In this document: positions 49,601 through 61,556 of the stretch, one piece after another
Numbering within the stretch: the first letter of the stretch is position 1
How the letters are laid out: each line of letters starts with the position of its first letter
From: Rutstroemia sp. NJR-2017a BVV2
Taxonomy: Eukaryota; Ascomycota; Leotiomycetes; Helotiales; Rutstroemiaceae
Length of the DNA stretch: 64,000 bases
NCBI GenBank assembly: GCA_002946415.1
Contig: NJPS01000046.1
Coordinates: forward strand, 682,001-746,000
Direction of reading: 5' to 3'
The notes under the pieces: model-generated
What the model was told of the DNA's origin: nothing
The model's input: the letters and a program-made list of their open reading frames with translations, nothing else
Database searches by the model: none
Program-made: the position numbers and the translations under genes

Positions 49601-49798
49601 GGTATGGCTAGTTTGGCGGTGTGGAGTTGGTGGCCGGTGGAGGAGGCGCAGGATGAATTGATGTTTCCGAAAGGAGCGGAGATTAGAGAATGCAAGGATG
49701 TTAATGGAGATTGGTTTTGGGGGTGCTATATGGGGAAGAAGGGATTGTTTCCGGCGCCGTATGTTAGGGTTTTGAGTGATGATGAGGGTGAGAATTAG
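46656..49798 (+). CDS. RING-finger protein with ZZ-like zinc modules and C-terminal SH3-like domain
   Basis: Probable E3 ubiquitin ligase of a filamentous-fungal family. Exons 46656-46712 and 46826-49798 give 1009 residues. The RING finger is split by the intron: C18 and C21 (ELTCS then ICTEVLYQPLTLLDC), followed by CLHTFCGSCLKEW and the final CPSC pair. A long charged and Ser/Arg/Glu-rich disordered region spans about 100-530. Three Cys-rich modules follow: CRRCSKPHIEYDLHYNCALC with NYNICLSCY, CASCLAWANECYWRCDIC with WGFCNLC, and CDICRYPIQPSSTRYHCYSC with DYDICTTCY; their spacing resembles ZZ-type fingers. The last 60 residues (ECKDVNGDWFWGCYMGKKGL then FPAPYVRVL) read like an SH3 fold. The substrate is unknown. 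Intron placement is supported by exact reconstruction of the RING. Confidence 0.85.
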
Positions 49799-50812
49799 GT
49801 TGAGGGTTTGCGGGTGGGATGGCTTTGTCTTGTTTTGAGTCGTTGATGAGGGGAAGTGAGGGGCGAAGGGTGGAATTGGGTAGTCTAATATGTGATCATG
49901 ACGTTGATGTTGATGTTTGGATGATAATATGAGATATGTTAATGATTATCTAGCATTATGAAAGTCTCTTCATATATGACTCTCGTGTATCTCGGAGCTT
50001 ACAGCCAGTCAGTTCACAACTAGATTGTGTTTGAAATCACGTAAATCGCAGATGGCTCGACTATAGAATAATGCGATGCTTGTTACATGCACTCGCGTCG
50101 TCGTGGAAAGAAGTACTATATATAGATGGTACTACCGCTAGACGTCAGGGGGATTTTCTCGATATCCGTCATATTGTGATTACCGGAGAATGAAATAGAC
50201 CACCAACCCAGACAATAGTCCAATCTCAACCCACACCTAAACCATAGAAACAGAACTCTTCTTCGTTATTGGGGGTATCTAGTTATTTAATTTAATTTAA
50301 TTTATTTAGTTTACCGACTCAGTACTTGCCCTTCATCCTCCATCTCGCGCACTCCCTCTCCCCCTCGCCATCTTGTAAGTAACTCACTCAATAGACCTCT
50401 CTCCCTTCCCCGCTCAACATCTTTTCTTCTCTCCTCTTCTCTTCTGTTCTTCCTCATAAATAAATAACCTCCTCCCCTATCCTATTTCTCTATTCTCGCC
50501 CTCATTTCTCCCGCCCAACCCGTAAAAATCATATCGTTATAGAGAGTATCTATCAAGATAGATATAAAACGCAGCTCAAAAAACAAGGGAATAAAGACTT
50601 TTCCCCCCTCCCTTCCTCCCTCATCTGATCTTCAGAAATCAAATGTCGCGCTTGCTGTGCTGTGCAGAAAAAGTATGGTATAGAAAGAAGCCCCCGCCCC
50701 AAGCCCCGCTCCTGCTCGTCCCAAATGCAATTCATCTGGAAATGAATAAGATGTCCACCCGCCCACCGTCTGCTCTGTCGCCTGATCTCTGTCCGGAAAA
50801 CATGTGCATATA
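49799..50812. other. convergent 3' region
   Basis: About 1 kb between the converging stops of the RING gene and the methyltransferase gene. It contains AT-rich sequence (a taatttaatttaattta run near 50288-50306) and C/T-rich tracts. No gene seen. Confidence 0.6.
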
Positions 50813-52155
50813 TTAATCCCCCGCATTCACCGTCGGCGTGCCCATCCCTGTCGTCATACTATCCCCATCCCCATCCGCATCCGCATCCCCATCCGCATCC
50901 CCACCCGGTTTCCTCCCCGTCAGCACCCTCATCTTCGACTCCATCCCCCTCGCCCTGTCCCCATCTAACGCCACCCTCTTCAACTCCTCCTCAAAATCCC
51001 CACACAACCTCCTCACCTCCCCCTCCTCCCACCCCATCTCCCGCACCAACAACCTCAACGTATACGCTTCCAACGAGCTCAGCATCGCCACCAACCACAA
51101 CTTCCCCACCGTTTTCAGCGTGCGCTCTTCCGGCCACGGTCCCATAGGGATACCAAACTCCCTAACTTGCACATCGACGAATCCTTGCTTTATCAGCATC
51201 TCCGGCTCCAGATGCTGGACCCCTCTTGGGCGGCCCGACTTCCGCGCCGCTTCAGCCATAGCGTTCACCATACGGGGCACGCTCGATTCCGGGGCGAAGA
51301 ACTCGAGGAACGCGCGATGGTCGTCGAAATCCATGACTTCGATCCAGCCGCCTGGTTTGAGGTGTTCGAACGCTTCGGAATAGATATTATCCCAGTTGCT
51401 GAAGGCGCCGGCCATATTCCTGAGATGCACGAGGTCGAATTCATTGGCCGGCCACGTCCACCCGCCTTCTTCTTCCGCGTCGTCGATTTCGAAAAAGACG
51501 TTGAGCGGCACGGCGGTCGGTTGCACTTTGGCGATGTCGGTGCCGATGATTTCAGCATCAGGCCATTGATCCCCCATTCCCATGGCCCAGTCGCCGCTGC
51601 CGGTGCCGATGTCCAGGATGCGGGTGGGGGACTGCAGCGGCACGGTGCTGAGGTTGTTGTTGAAAAATTGGAGGTAGATTTGGTGGATGATGCGCAGCCG
51701 GTCGAGTTCTTCTTCGTCGATCGGCATGTAGTAGTCGCCGACGTAGGTGCGGCCGTGTTTTTTTATATAGACTACGTCGGAATCGTAGAGCGAGCGAGTG
51801 GAGTTTCTGTAAGCATTTGTCGTTAGCAGATTGTGGGAAACATGCTTGGATGAGCTTCTCGAACGACTCACACAGTATCCTGATCTGTCTGCGGACGGCG
51901 AAATACCGACTTCGCATACGCAGCATGTCTTCTATGTTCTTCAATTTCCCTCTCCACTGTCTCCTTTGCCTCCATTGCAGCATTCTCCATGTCCTCGTCG
52001 TCGTCGTCGTCCGGCACCAGAGGAAACCCCGGGTCTAGATGAGGCTCACCTTGTTCTGGTAGAGACACCCCATTTCCCACCACCATCCCTCCTCCATCTT
52101 CCCGTCCGATTTGTTCTCCCATATGCTCCGATATATTCGCGCAGTAATCTCCCAT
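50813..52155 (-). CDS. LaeA-like SAM-dependent methyltransferase
   Basis: Class I methyltransferase of the large fungal LaeA-like/TAM group. Exons 52155-51872 and 51806-50813 give 425 residues. The N-terminal 80 residues are acidic and disordered (DDDDDEDMENAAMEAKETVE). The group-typical entry motif follows: STRSLYDSDVVYIKKHGRTY, then YYMPIDEEELDRLRIIHQIY. Motif I, the SAM-binding loop, is ILDIGTGSGDWAMGMGD, followed by an acidic post-I residue (IIGTDIAKVQPT), FDLVHLRNMAGAFSNW and LKPGGWIEVMDFD. The C-terminal tail has a GDADGDADADGDGD run coded by a hexanucleotide repeat. Whether it regulates secondary metabolism like LaeA or modifies a small molecule cannot be told from the sequence; no metabolite cluster is adjacent. 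Confidence 0.88.
50862..50903. repeat. in-gene hexanucleotide (CCATCC/GCATCC) repeat
   Basis: Alternating cccatcc/cgcatcc units run within the 3' end of the methyltransferase gene and code for the Asp/Gly/Ala-rich tail. In-frame multiples of six bases would change tail length without frameshift. Confidence 0.8.
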
Positions 52156-54882
52156 TTATGTTTATTCTTTTTCTTCTTTCAAACCCAAACTCATCCAATC
52201 TCTCCACGCCTCGCCACTTGTCCAGCGCAATTTATCAAACTCGGGTTACTCGTCGACCGAAGTGTCGCCATTCACATACGTAAGTATATAGGCAGCAAGG
52301 CAAAATAGACGTTCGTCGCATCCGCAATAATACCCTTCAAACTGCACATTCAACCTTGCGATCAGATTCTTCCTCGTTCATTCACTCCTTATCGCGCTCG
52401 AGCAAGTAAACATCGAATCGCACGCCGTCCGCCCGCGAGCCTACGGGATGGGATGGATATCAATTAATAATTTTAATCGTCCGATCCGCACAGATGCTTG
52501 CTAGCTGAGTCGTAATGATCGTGGTGTGATCCGATCCTCAAGCAGAGAAAGCTGGGACCACCATGAGTGGGTCGAGTCGAGTCGAGTCGAGTCTTTGGGA
52601 AAAGAAAAGAAAAGAGTTCACAAAGGGATTGTTATGAGCGCGCTCTGAACCAAAGAAGTTGGAAGACGAAGCTAGACGATGACGGGAGCTTTTCATATGT
52701 ATGCATGCACTGCACTGTACGTACTATGGACGATGGATGGATCCGATCAATTACCCAAGCTGCCTTCCTCGCAGGAAAGGCACGAGTAAATATAAATGTA
52801 AATGTACAACATCATCAGACGCGATGCGATCCGATCATACGTGCCGACGAAGTACCTCCCTCCTTAGTTGCCGGTCTCTACTCTCGTGCAGTAGTGCAGT
52901 AGTGCACCCAAGAAAAGCAGTGCACTCAGTCCCAGGAAAAGGCCCCCTTGCCCCCTTTCAAACTCTCCTCCCAAAACCAAAAGCCAAACTCACTCCTTCG
53001 TCCAATGAAACCCGTCCAACCGGACCCGACAACCCTAATCCAGCTAACGTGCAGGTCGCACCGGATCCCAGTTTACCAGAAAAGTTTCGTGCCGCCAGCC
53101 CGCTGGAGCCGTGACAAGACCATGGAGCCGGAATTCCCTACTGTACGGAGTAAGTTAGACGAGCTACTGTAAGACTTACCGGCCGCGCTGGCGGCCCCAG
53201 TAAATTTACTTTGGGAGGATGGCAGTTTGTGGTAATACAATTCGTTCGAGCAAAACTGTTAGCAATGTCGGGCTAAATGCAGCTACTTTTGCAATCGCTC
53301 TCTCTCTCTCGCTCTCTCTTTCTTTCTCTTCCCTGGTACTTATTCCGTTCCTTACTTTACTCACTTTACTGATTGAAGCTACATAAGACTTACAATATAA
53401 TTGATTCCTCAGCCCTCTCTATCCTCCCCCCTCCCGCCACCAACCTACTGCAGAAGTGGGACCACTTTCCAGCATGTGCGTTCCTCGTTACTATACTGTA
53501 ATCTTACCTCAACTTTTCCACGAACCATAGTACTCCCTCCGCCCATTGCATACAGTATAGATATATGCACGCAACCACAAACAGAACCCCTTCTATTCCG
53601 GAAGCAACGCCAGCAAAGCGCTGCACAACGCCACAGAAGAAAGGAAAGGGGAGGGGAGGGGAAGCGGTGAGTGAGCATACGGAGTACATACTGTAGAATA
53701 CAATCCAGGAAGGGCACATCTGCATTCTGTAAGACTTCCATCCCCGTCCATCCATGCCCCCGGTACAGTACATCGACGCTTTCAGTTGCGTTTGGTTCCC
53801 CAGGACCCAGGCCCAGAAAGTGGGGATTTTAGCCCGCCGATATCGATACGATGCGATACGATAACTAACATACAGCCGTGATTTGTCACACTACAGTACT
53901 TACTTATATACCTCAGGTTTATACCAATAGAACTATGCACCTGAGATTGAAGATAGGAAGAGCAGGATTACAGTTCATATGATAAAGTTTTCGCTCTTTC
54001 AATTCTCTATCTTTCTCCAGAAAATACCGCCCTTGGATGATATATCCTTTCCATACCATAAACCAACAGATATCCATTCATCCTCAGCCCCTCTCCCTTC
54101 ACCTCGCCTTTACCTCGCCTTACCACCTCAGCGGGACGGAGAACTTAAAATAGAAAAGTATATCGGCTATACACTATAAGGCTATATATACATGCATCTC
54201 TGATACTTAGCATCAGCGCCCCTTGTGTATGATGAGAGCGGTATAGGTTAGTAGTTATATTTATCCTTTTAACTACCGTTTTCTTTCCATAGACATGAAC
54301 ATATAAAATCTATCACATCTCGTATCGGTTACACTTACCTCCTACTCCCCTCGAACGAATGGAAATTCTTTCCAAAGGGATAGCTAGCTAGCATGCATTG
54401 GTATTCTGCATTAACGAATCCAATCACCTAACCCCATCTTCCACGAACCCACACCCCTCTAGCCCCTCCCCCGGATCCCCGCATCAAAGAAAGGGTTCAG
54501 TTCATCTACAATTCACAACATCCCATACGGGTCGACGAGAAATTTGTTCTGTACGAATCAACATGTATGTAAATAACCAAAATCTCTATCTATCCTATCC
54601 TATAAAAAAGACGGAACCCAAAGGTCTTATGCTACTGCTACCCAGGTGTCCAAAGATCCCGAATTCCCAACCCACTTTTACGTAACATGAAAAAAATAAC
54701 ATATGCGTGCGATCTACGCTGTATGAAAAACATGAGCCGCAGCCACAGGGGAGTATAAATAAAAAGCTCCATGAAATCACCATTCATCAAGCGCTCCCTC
54801 CGTCCAAAACCCTCAAATTTTCAGTGCGCCCGAAATAAAGATAACCAAACTGAAGATCCGAAGCAGATAAAAGGTGCAATTT
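52156..54882. other. 2.7 kb intergenic with simple repeats
   Basis: Upstream of the methyltransferase and downstream of the dehydratase. It contains a gtcga pentamer repeat (52571-52593), a long C/T-rich tract (about 53297-53335, ctctctctcgctctctcttt-like) and short AT-rich runs. Several frames of 70-140 residues exist, but none looks like a conserved protein. Part of the left end is the methyltransferase promoter. Confidence 0.55.
52571..52593. repeat. four tandem GTCGA pentamers
   Basis: Four perfect copies of gtcga followed by gtc, in non-coding DNA. Confidence 0.9.
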
Positions 54883-56336
54883 TTAAACATTCACCGCCTG
54901 TTGGTGAGATGCACCGTTGAGCTTCCTCTTCTTTCCCAGGGTCATGTTGTCATGACTATCAACCACCATATCGTCCTTGACTTCTTCAACCACGACACTG
55001 CTGGCGATGACTTCGGTTCCTGCGACCGTGGGGAACGGCGTAAGAACCTTGCTGATGTCGCCCCACCATCTCTCGCCGAATTGCTTGTACCAGTCGACTG
55101 TGATGGCCAGGCCATCCTCAAAACTGGTCTTTTGCTCCCATCCCAAGTTCCTTAACTTGGTGCCATCGACTGCATATCGATGGTCGTTGAAGGGGCGGTC
55201 GTGAGTGTGCTTGACCCACTTGTGCAGTTCCTCTTGGGTTGAGTGCGGGATGTTAAGATACGAAAGCAGTTTTGCGCATAAGGTCAGGTTGGAGATTTCA
55301 TCGTATGATCCCACGTTGTAGACTTGACCAATTGAGCCTTTGTGAAGGATGGTATCGAAGGCATCTGCTGCGTCGCCAGCAAAGAGATAGCGCCGGGTAG
55401 GGGTACCATCTCCATGCAAAACTACAGGCTGACCTCGCTGAAGTAAGCAGCTAAATTTAGGGATGATTTCTAGTGATTACTGTCAGCTGTTGTCATCCAT
55501 GCGCAGGGACTTGGCACTCACTCTCGGGATATTGATGCGGGCCATACACATTGTTACTGCGCACGATGATCACGGGCAATTTGAAACTCTTTTGGTAAGA
55601 ATGCACCAACATTTCTGCTGCTGCCTTGCTGGCCGCGTAAGGGTTTGTGGGTGCCAGAATGCTGGTCTCCAAAAGATCATCATCGTCATCTTTGACTTCT
55701 CCATAAACTTCATCCGTGGAGATGTGAATGAATCGCTTGATGCCAACCTTCTTGGCACTCTCGAGGAGGACGTGAGTGCCATAGACATTTGTGTGGGTGA
55801 AGGCATATGAATTTCCAAAACTTAAATCAACATGCGATTGTGCCGCGAAATGAAAGACTGTGTCAATGTTGTGTCGTTCGAGACAATCCACCACCTCCGA
55901 AGGATTGGTGATATCTCCGTGGTAGAAGGAGAAATTGCGCTTGTCGTTGAGGACTCGTGTGTTATTCAGAGACGAACAATAGTCGAGTTTATCAAACGAG
56001 ACAATGTTGTAGGCGTCAGGGTAGGTCAGTGTCAAATGTCGTACCAGCCAACAAGCACTATAACGAGTCAGAAGTTATTTCGATGGTTCGCACAAACTGT
56101 GTCCATACATAAATCCAGCCCCTCCTGTTATCATTATATTCTTTACTTCCGGCAATGGAGTGTATTTTGTGCTTCCTGTGAGGACAGGAGCTTCATTCCA
56201 AACGCCATAATCCTCGAAAAATTTACTCTCTCCATTGGTAGAGGATGGAGCTGTAGACGAGAGATTAGTGATAGTTCTCGAGAGTTGTAGAACGACGCTT
56301 ACTTGGAGGCCCTCCCTGTGTATGCTTTGACGCCAT
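54883..56336 (-). CDS. NDP-glucose 4,6-dehydratase (UDP-rhamnose/UDP-KDG pathway type)
   Basis: Short-chain dehydrogenase that oxidises NDP-glucose and removes water to form the 4-keto-6-deoxy sugar. Exons 56336-56303, 56250-56109, 56057-55522 and 55469-54883 give 432 residues. The NAD-binding Rossmann turn is ITGGAGFIACWLVRHL, with the glycines at 54-57. Active-site residues are visible: T173/D174/E175 in STDEVYG and Y199/K203 in NPYAASK. SNNVYGPHQYPE and VVLHGDGTPTRRYLFAGD match RmlB and the N-terminal half of plant RHM rhamnose synthases. The last 60 residues are a fungal extension with a basic KKRKLNG patch. By analogy with the enzyme described in Botrytis and Magnaporthe, UDP-glucose is the likely substrate. 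The epimerase/reductase partner is not in this window. Confidence 0.93.
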
Positions 56337-58328
56337 TATGGTTGATGTGTAAGGAATGCGCTGCAATTGAAACTTGTAAAATGGAAGATGAGCTCGAGTA
56401 GATGGCAGAAGTCTGAAATGAAAGATTGACGGGACGGATAGAAAGACCAGTTGTAGGAATATGTTTGTGAGACGGGTTTCAGGGAAGATTTATTTCGACG
56501 CGCAATGAGAGAGCTAGTAGTGGCCAATATGTTCCAAGAGCAGACCACTTGGCGGATGCAGGGAGATAGGAATAGGATGTAGGGTATTATTAACTTTAGA
56601 AGAACAATGCGACAGAATTCGGAAGGTGGTTCCGCCCAGCTTGAGAATGTCCAAATCCTAGGCAGGGCGTCTTTAATGAGTATAACAGGATATGCAAGGA
56701 GAAGTGTCCCTAGTCCCAAAAGCTGGGATGCGTAGGAGTGTGAGATGTTCGAGAAGGAAAATGAGACGAAGTAATACAAATGGGGAAGTTGTTTTCTAGG
56801 AGGGAAACGGCTCCCCCGAGTGCCATCGATAGACACGTTCAAGTAATGGGAGAGGTGTACCCGGGATCTCAGGTGAGTAAGAAGTAGCAGTGTCAGTGTC
56901 AATACGGGCGTAGCAGCAGCAGCAGCAGTAGCATACGAGGGCACTTGGGAGACCCTTCTCTTTCTCTGCTGTGTGGTTGGTGGTGAGTGCCGGGAGGTGT
57001 GCGCTTTTTAGGTTCTGAGAGCTGACAAGGCGCGAAATTAGATGATGATTAACCGGTTAGAGAAGCGGAAACATCAAGTGCATGGATCAACAGATGGTAG
57101 CTGATCGCGTCAGCCCCTGGCGAAATGGATCAAGACCGATAAAATGGGGTGAAACTGGGAAAATCCAGATTTTCCTTTTGCTGTGGAGGTGATGGGGTAT
57201 GATGTGATGTGAGAAATGAGTACTGACTAAGCTGTCTAATCTTACAAATCGCATCCAGATGGAGCCAATACGGGCGAGATACGTACTCAATTGGCTATAC
57301 GAATTCTATACGAGATACCCCATATGAGATCTATCATCCAGGCAAGCAATGGCTCGAATTCTCAATGAACAATACCCCCAGGAAGTTGGGAATGGCGGAA
57401 GTGTCAGAGGCTTTCAAATCTGTCAGGAAGTCAACCAAGCGAACCGACAATGTAGCCTGTTGGTCCGTCAGATACTATTGAACTTTCGTGAGACTCGCCA
57501 TATCCTATAATCCGCTTCTCAGCCGCTATGGATATGGACTCTTCCCGTCGGTTCATCGACCGCACGTGTGAGCATTAGACTTACGAGTCCCCCGCCAAAA
57601 CCTCCAACTCGAAGCGAAAACGTCGATCATGTAAACCAGACCATAGACGAAACGGGCTGGAGCAAACTGTTAGCTGCGGCAAGTGGGCAGACAACAGTTC
57701 CTGGTCTGATACGAGAGTTTGATGATAGCTACGAACCACTTATCTCAGACCGTTATCGGGAAGCTAAATATGTTACAAGATCGTCGAAAACCAAACATAT
57801 CCACACCACCGTGTGCCGGAAAAAGGTCCATGATTACGAGTCCATGTCATCCTAGTTGAGGAATCTTCTATGCCACCGTTTACTACAGACGCACCACCTC
57901 CTTCGCCAGCACCTTTCATTCTCTTTCAGCTCTGAACTATCCTTTTTGAGGAATTTCTTTTTGCAACCTTGCTTGAAGTTACAACCCCTCGGCTGCCCCC
58001 TGCCCCTCCCCCCTCCCCCAGAGGACGCGTCTATAGTGTTTCCAAATTCCTTTTCTGTAAGGGAATCAATGTGGCCACAGTAGCCCGAGTAGATCTAATT
58101 GCGTTCTGGAGAATCATTGCCTGCCCTGTCAGATACAGGATAGCGCCTGTGAGGCTGGGCTTCATTTTTAGGATTGGGCACGGCCAGAAGAAATCTAAGC
58201 ATATCCTGACCCAGGGCCTCCAGGAATGCGACTACCAACCTATTTTTCTAATTCTTGAACATCACAATCCCGTTGCTATCTGATTGTATTCGCATTCGAA
58301 TTTTGGAATCTGCAAGAAACTGGGCATC
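56337..58328. other. 2 kb intergenic between divergent dehydratase and transporter genes
   Basis: Holds both promoters. A gca/cag-type trinucleotide run lies near 56912-56932. A plus-strand open stretch (about 57568-57855) without an ATG is mildly protein-like (ETGWSKLLAAASGQTTVPGL) but unassigned. No supported gene. Confidence 0.5.
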
Positions 58329-59779
58329 ATGGCAGGAAGTTCAAGAGAGCGTACGGGTTCTGTCAGTTCTGCATCGACGGAAGCGGACAATTTCAACGAG
58401 AAACCCGAAAAGCGCACTTTGATGACCCCGAATGACGAGGAATACAACTTAAGAACACCAGAGGAACTCGACGACCTGGGCGATGATGTCGAACGAGCAG
58501 ACTTACTTGCACCTCCGCCGGTGGAAGAAAAACCCAAGGCCCCAGACGCCGGTCTCAGAAGTGCTGCGGTTTGGATGATAGTAAACACGCTGGCGACCAT
58601 CGGTATCGTGAGTTCTTCCTAGAATCACATCTGCGCAGCTCTGGCGAAATCAACTTACATTTTATTTCTAGGTTTTTACAAACAAAGCCATCTTCTCAGA
58701 CCCATCCCTAAAACTGGCACAGCTTACATTCGCGGCCTTTCATTTCGTTGTAACATGGCTCACGTTGTACACGCTGTCGCGCCCACGGTTTGCGATGTTC
58801 ATACCGAAGAGAATAGCGATCAAGGACATTTTCCCCCTTGCAATCGCCATGGCTCTGAACGTTATCCTGCCCAATCTTTCACTCGCTTTTTCGTCCGTCA
58901 CCTTTTACCAAGTAGCTCGAATTCTACTCACACCTACTGTTGCTGTTATGAATTTTGTCTTATACAGATCAACGCTCCCTAGAAACGCCATTATCGCTCT
59001 GATTCCCGCCTGCATTGGAGTCGGCATGGTCTCCTACTACGATTCTCTCCCCACGGCAGACACGAACGTCAAAACCACCAGTACGCTCGGTGTCATTTTT
59101 GCGTTCTGTGGGATTTTCGCCAGCTCCCTCTACACTGTATGGATCGCCAGCTTCCATAAAAAGCTGCAAGCAAGCAGCATGCAGCTCCTATTTAGCCAAG
59201 CACCGTTGGCAGCCTTCATGTTGCTATATGTTATTCCATTTGTAGACACCTTCCCAGTTTGGTCCGAGGTTCCAGTCAATCGATGGGTGATGATTATGAT
59301 GGTACGTTGTATCAATCAATACCCAGTTCGTATATGCAACAATCAGCTAATCTAATTTCCCAGTCTGGCCTATTCGCATCGCTGATTAACATGTCGCAAT
59401 TCTTCATTATTGCCCAAACCGGGCCCGTCTCGAGTACCGTTGTTGGACATGTAAAAACCTGCTCAATTGTTGCCCTGGGATGGGCCACCTCTGGGCGAGC
59501 TGTGGGCGACAAGTCCGTCATGGGAGTTTTTGTTGCAATCGGAGGGATTATTGCGTAAGTCTTTCCTTTCCTTTGGTTCAATTCACGCCGTTATCATCCC
59601 TTGGCGACGGGGCTACTCTACTGTATCAACGGTGCCAAAGCTTTTTTCGAGTTTCGAACCACTTTAGCCCGGATACCCTGATGCGTAATCAACACCTCTT
59701 CAAACCAGGTCACTGACGTACGCTTGCAAATAGATATTCGATTGTGATGCTCAAGCACAAGAGTCAAAACAAATCTTGA
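58329..59779 (+). CDS. TPT/SLC35-family nucleotide-sugar or triose-phosphate transporter
   Basis: Predicted ten-helix carrier of the drug/metabolite transporter superfamily, probably in Golgi or ER. Exons 58329-58607, 58672-59301, 59364-59554 and 59734-59779 give 381 residues. The first 70 residues are hydrophilic and acidic. The TPT-family hallmarks follow: WMIVNTLATIGIVFTNKAIF in TM1, LNVILPNLSLAFSSVTFYQV and ARILLTPTVAVMNF, and near the C-terminus GPVSSTVVGHVKTCSIVALG. The tiny last exon gives YSIVMLKHKSQNKS, a basic tail. A longer N-terminus would need a TTG start, so the first ATG (58329) is used. The substrate cannot be assigned; it is closer in feel to SLC35E than to the GDP-mannose carrier Vrg4, as no GALNK-type motif is seen. 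Confidence 0.88.
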
Positions 59780-60407
59780 AAACTATTTGGATTCAAGTAT
59801 GCGCCTGCCACGCAATCATTGTATCGCTTGCTTTCGTGCATATGCACCAAAGCCTAAAATATTAACTCTCGATAGCGGGGTACCTGTGTGGATTTTAGCA
59901 GGCAGGCATTTCTTTCGACGGATCTCTCCCGTCCGTACAGTTTGGTTTATCATTTTGGATCGTGGATTTATGTCCCGACATATGTTTTTGTATACCCGAA
60001 TAGAGAGAAAACGTATGTGAGTAGTGTAACGGTTGGAAAAATTGGATGACTTTTGTATTTCTAGACATGGCGAAAAAGGAGTTGGAGTATATTACGAGTA
60101 TAACATATCTTTCCAAAGGCCTCAGCTCATCTTGCCGATTGGGATATTTCTAGTGAGTTATACATCGTTCTAGTCAGGTATGCAGAATGATCCTATCCAT
60201 TCAACTCGTCAATACGTATCTCTGTCCGGTTGCAGCTTCGATAGAAGAGCAAATCCCCTGCTGTTCCTGATGCTAAGTCATCTATCAAACTGCCCACGAG
60301 TCTCAGGAAATTCGTAAAGAAGCACTTTCCGGTCCAGCTCGTCATCTCTATATCACATGTTCTTTTCACGTCTCCAACTCAGTCTTCTCCATCTACATGT
60401 TTTCTCA

Positions 60408-60431
60408 CCTTGCCTTGCCTTGCCTTGCCTT
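60408..60431. repeat. CCTTG pentamer repeat
   Basis: Four full copies plus cctt of the pentamer ccttg in non-coding DNA. Confidence 0.9.
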
Positions 60432-61344
60432 TTCCCCTGACCTGATGGGGGAGGTATGGGCTTGGGCTGGATGTATATACTACTTCCTATCTCTTCTATC
60501 TCCTTCCGCACCCAGTTAGTTCTGGCGCAGCGGGTCCGTCGGGGGATTCCTTGAGTTTTCGTCCACTCCGCAGAAGAGCGTTCGATTGGCGGATCTGGAT
60601 GTGGATGTAGTGGCCCAGCCAGACCTAGGCAACGGAGTGTGATGCCGTAGTGAATCAGAGCTGCCGATCGTGTTGCGGGTTGGAGATAGAGATACGATTG
60701 TGACTTTCAACGGCATTGGGGAAGAAATCCAAGTCCTTGTTGATGAGGGGAGATTTGCGGTTACTGGTGGTGAGTGAGAGAAGGATATTACTTCTTTGCT
60801 GATGATGACGTGGAGGAGGGGCTCTTGGTTCTACGAATTCACAGAGGAATATGAATAGCTAGGTGTCAACTACCTGATGATGGAAATTTTGCTGGTTGGT
60901 TCTACATATACCTCCTCCATCTTTCCTTATGCTCGTCTCATTTGTTGTCCCTCTATGAATGATCGATGTGAGCGAGAGAAGCAAGACTCGACAACCGGCT
61001 ATTCCAATCTACAGTGAGTTAATCTTACACTACAAACTCATATATTCCTCAGTATGTATAAGACTTACATCATATCACACCACTAGTATCTCATCCCTCC
61101 CATCCCCGCTCACCTCCTTCGCCTAGCGAGCGAATTGCTCAAAGCGGTAAATATAAATCCAAAACCTATCTCAGCCTCAAATCCTAATACCCGCCCGCCT
61201 CACCTCATACCACTATCCCTTACTTTCCGCGCCCCAGCCAAGATCAGCTGTCCAATACCTTGCATTCTTTAGGTCCTCCTTGCATATCTTTGCTTTTTGA
61301 GTGGCAGAGAATTTCAATAGTATGATGTGACGTGATTTTGGGAA

Positions 61345-61458
61345 TAGCCTTTTCTTTTCTTATTGTACACCCGAAAAACGCTTTTTGCCCCATATACCTA
61401 TGCACCTAGCTTCAGTGATGGAAATAGCCTTTTCTTATTGTACACTTGAAAAACGCCT
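61345..61458. repeat. two-copy direct repeat
   Basis: Segments aatagccttttctt and ttattgtacac then gaaaaacgc occur twice, about 79 bp apart, with small differences (the first copy has an extra ttctt unit). This looks like a local duplication in 3' UTR sequence. Confidence 0.6.
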
Positions 61459-61556
61459 TTTCTGGCCCCAGGAAATACCAGCTCAGAATAAAATAATCTA
61501 TATGATAGAAATAAACTCCTATCCATAAGCGCAGTCAAACAAAAATGACAACAAAT

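Larger units (their letters stand above)
59780..61556. other. convergent 3' region, 1.8 kb
   Basis: Between the converging transporter and glycosyltransferase genes. Contains a CCTTG repeat (60408-60431) and an internal near-duplication of about 35 bp (aatagccttttctt...gtacac...gaaaaacgc at about 61345-61382 and again at 61424-61458). No gene seen. Confidence 0.6.

Noticed and set aside
51167..51826. 219-residue plus-strand open frame
   Set aside because: Lies fully antisense to the methyltransferase exon, which has motif I and conserved splice structure.
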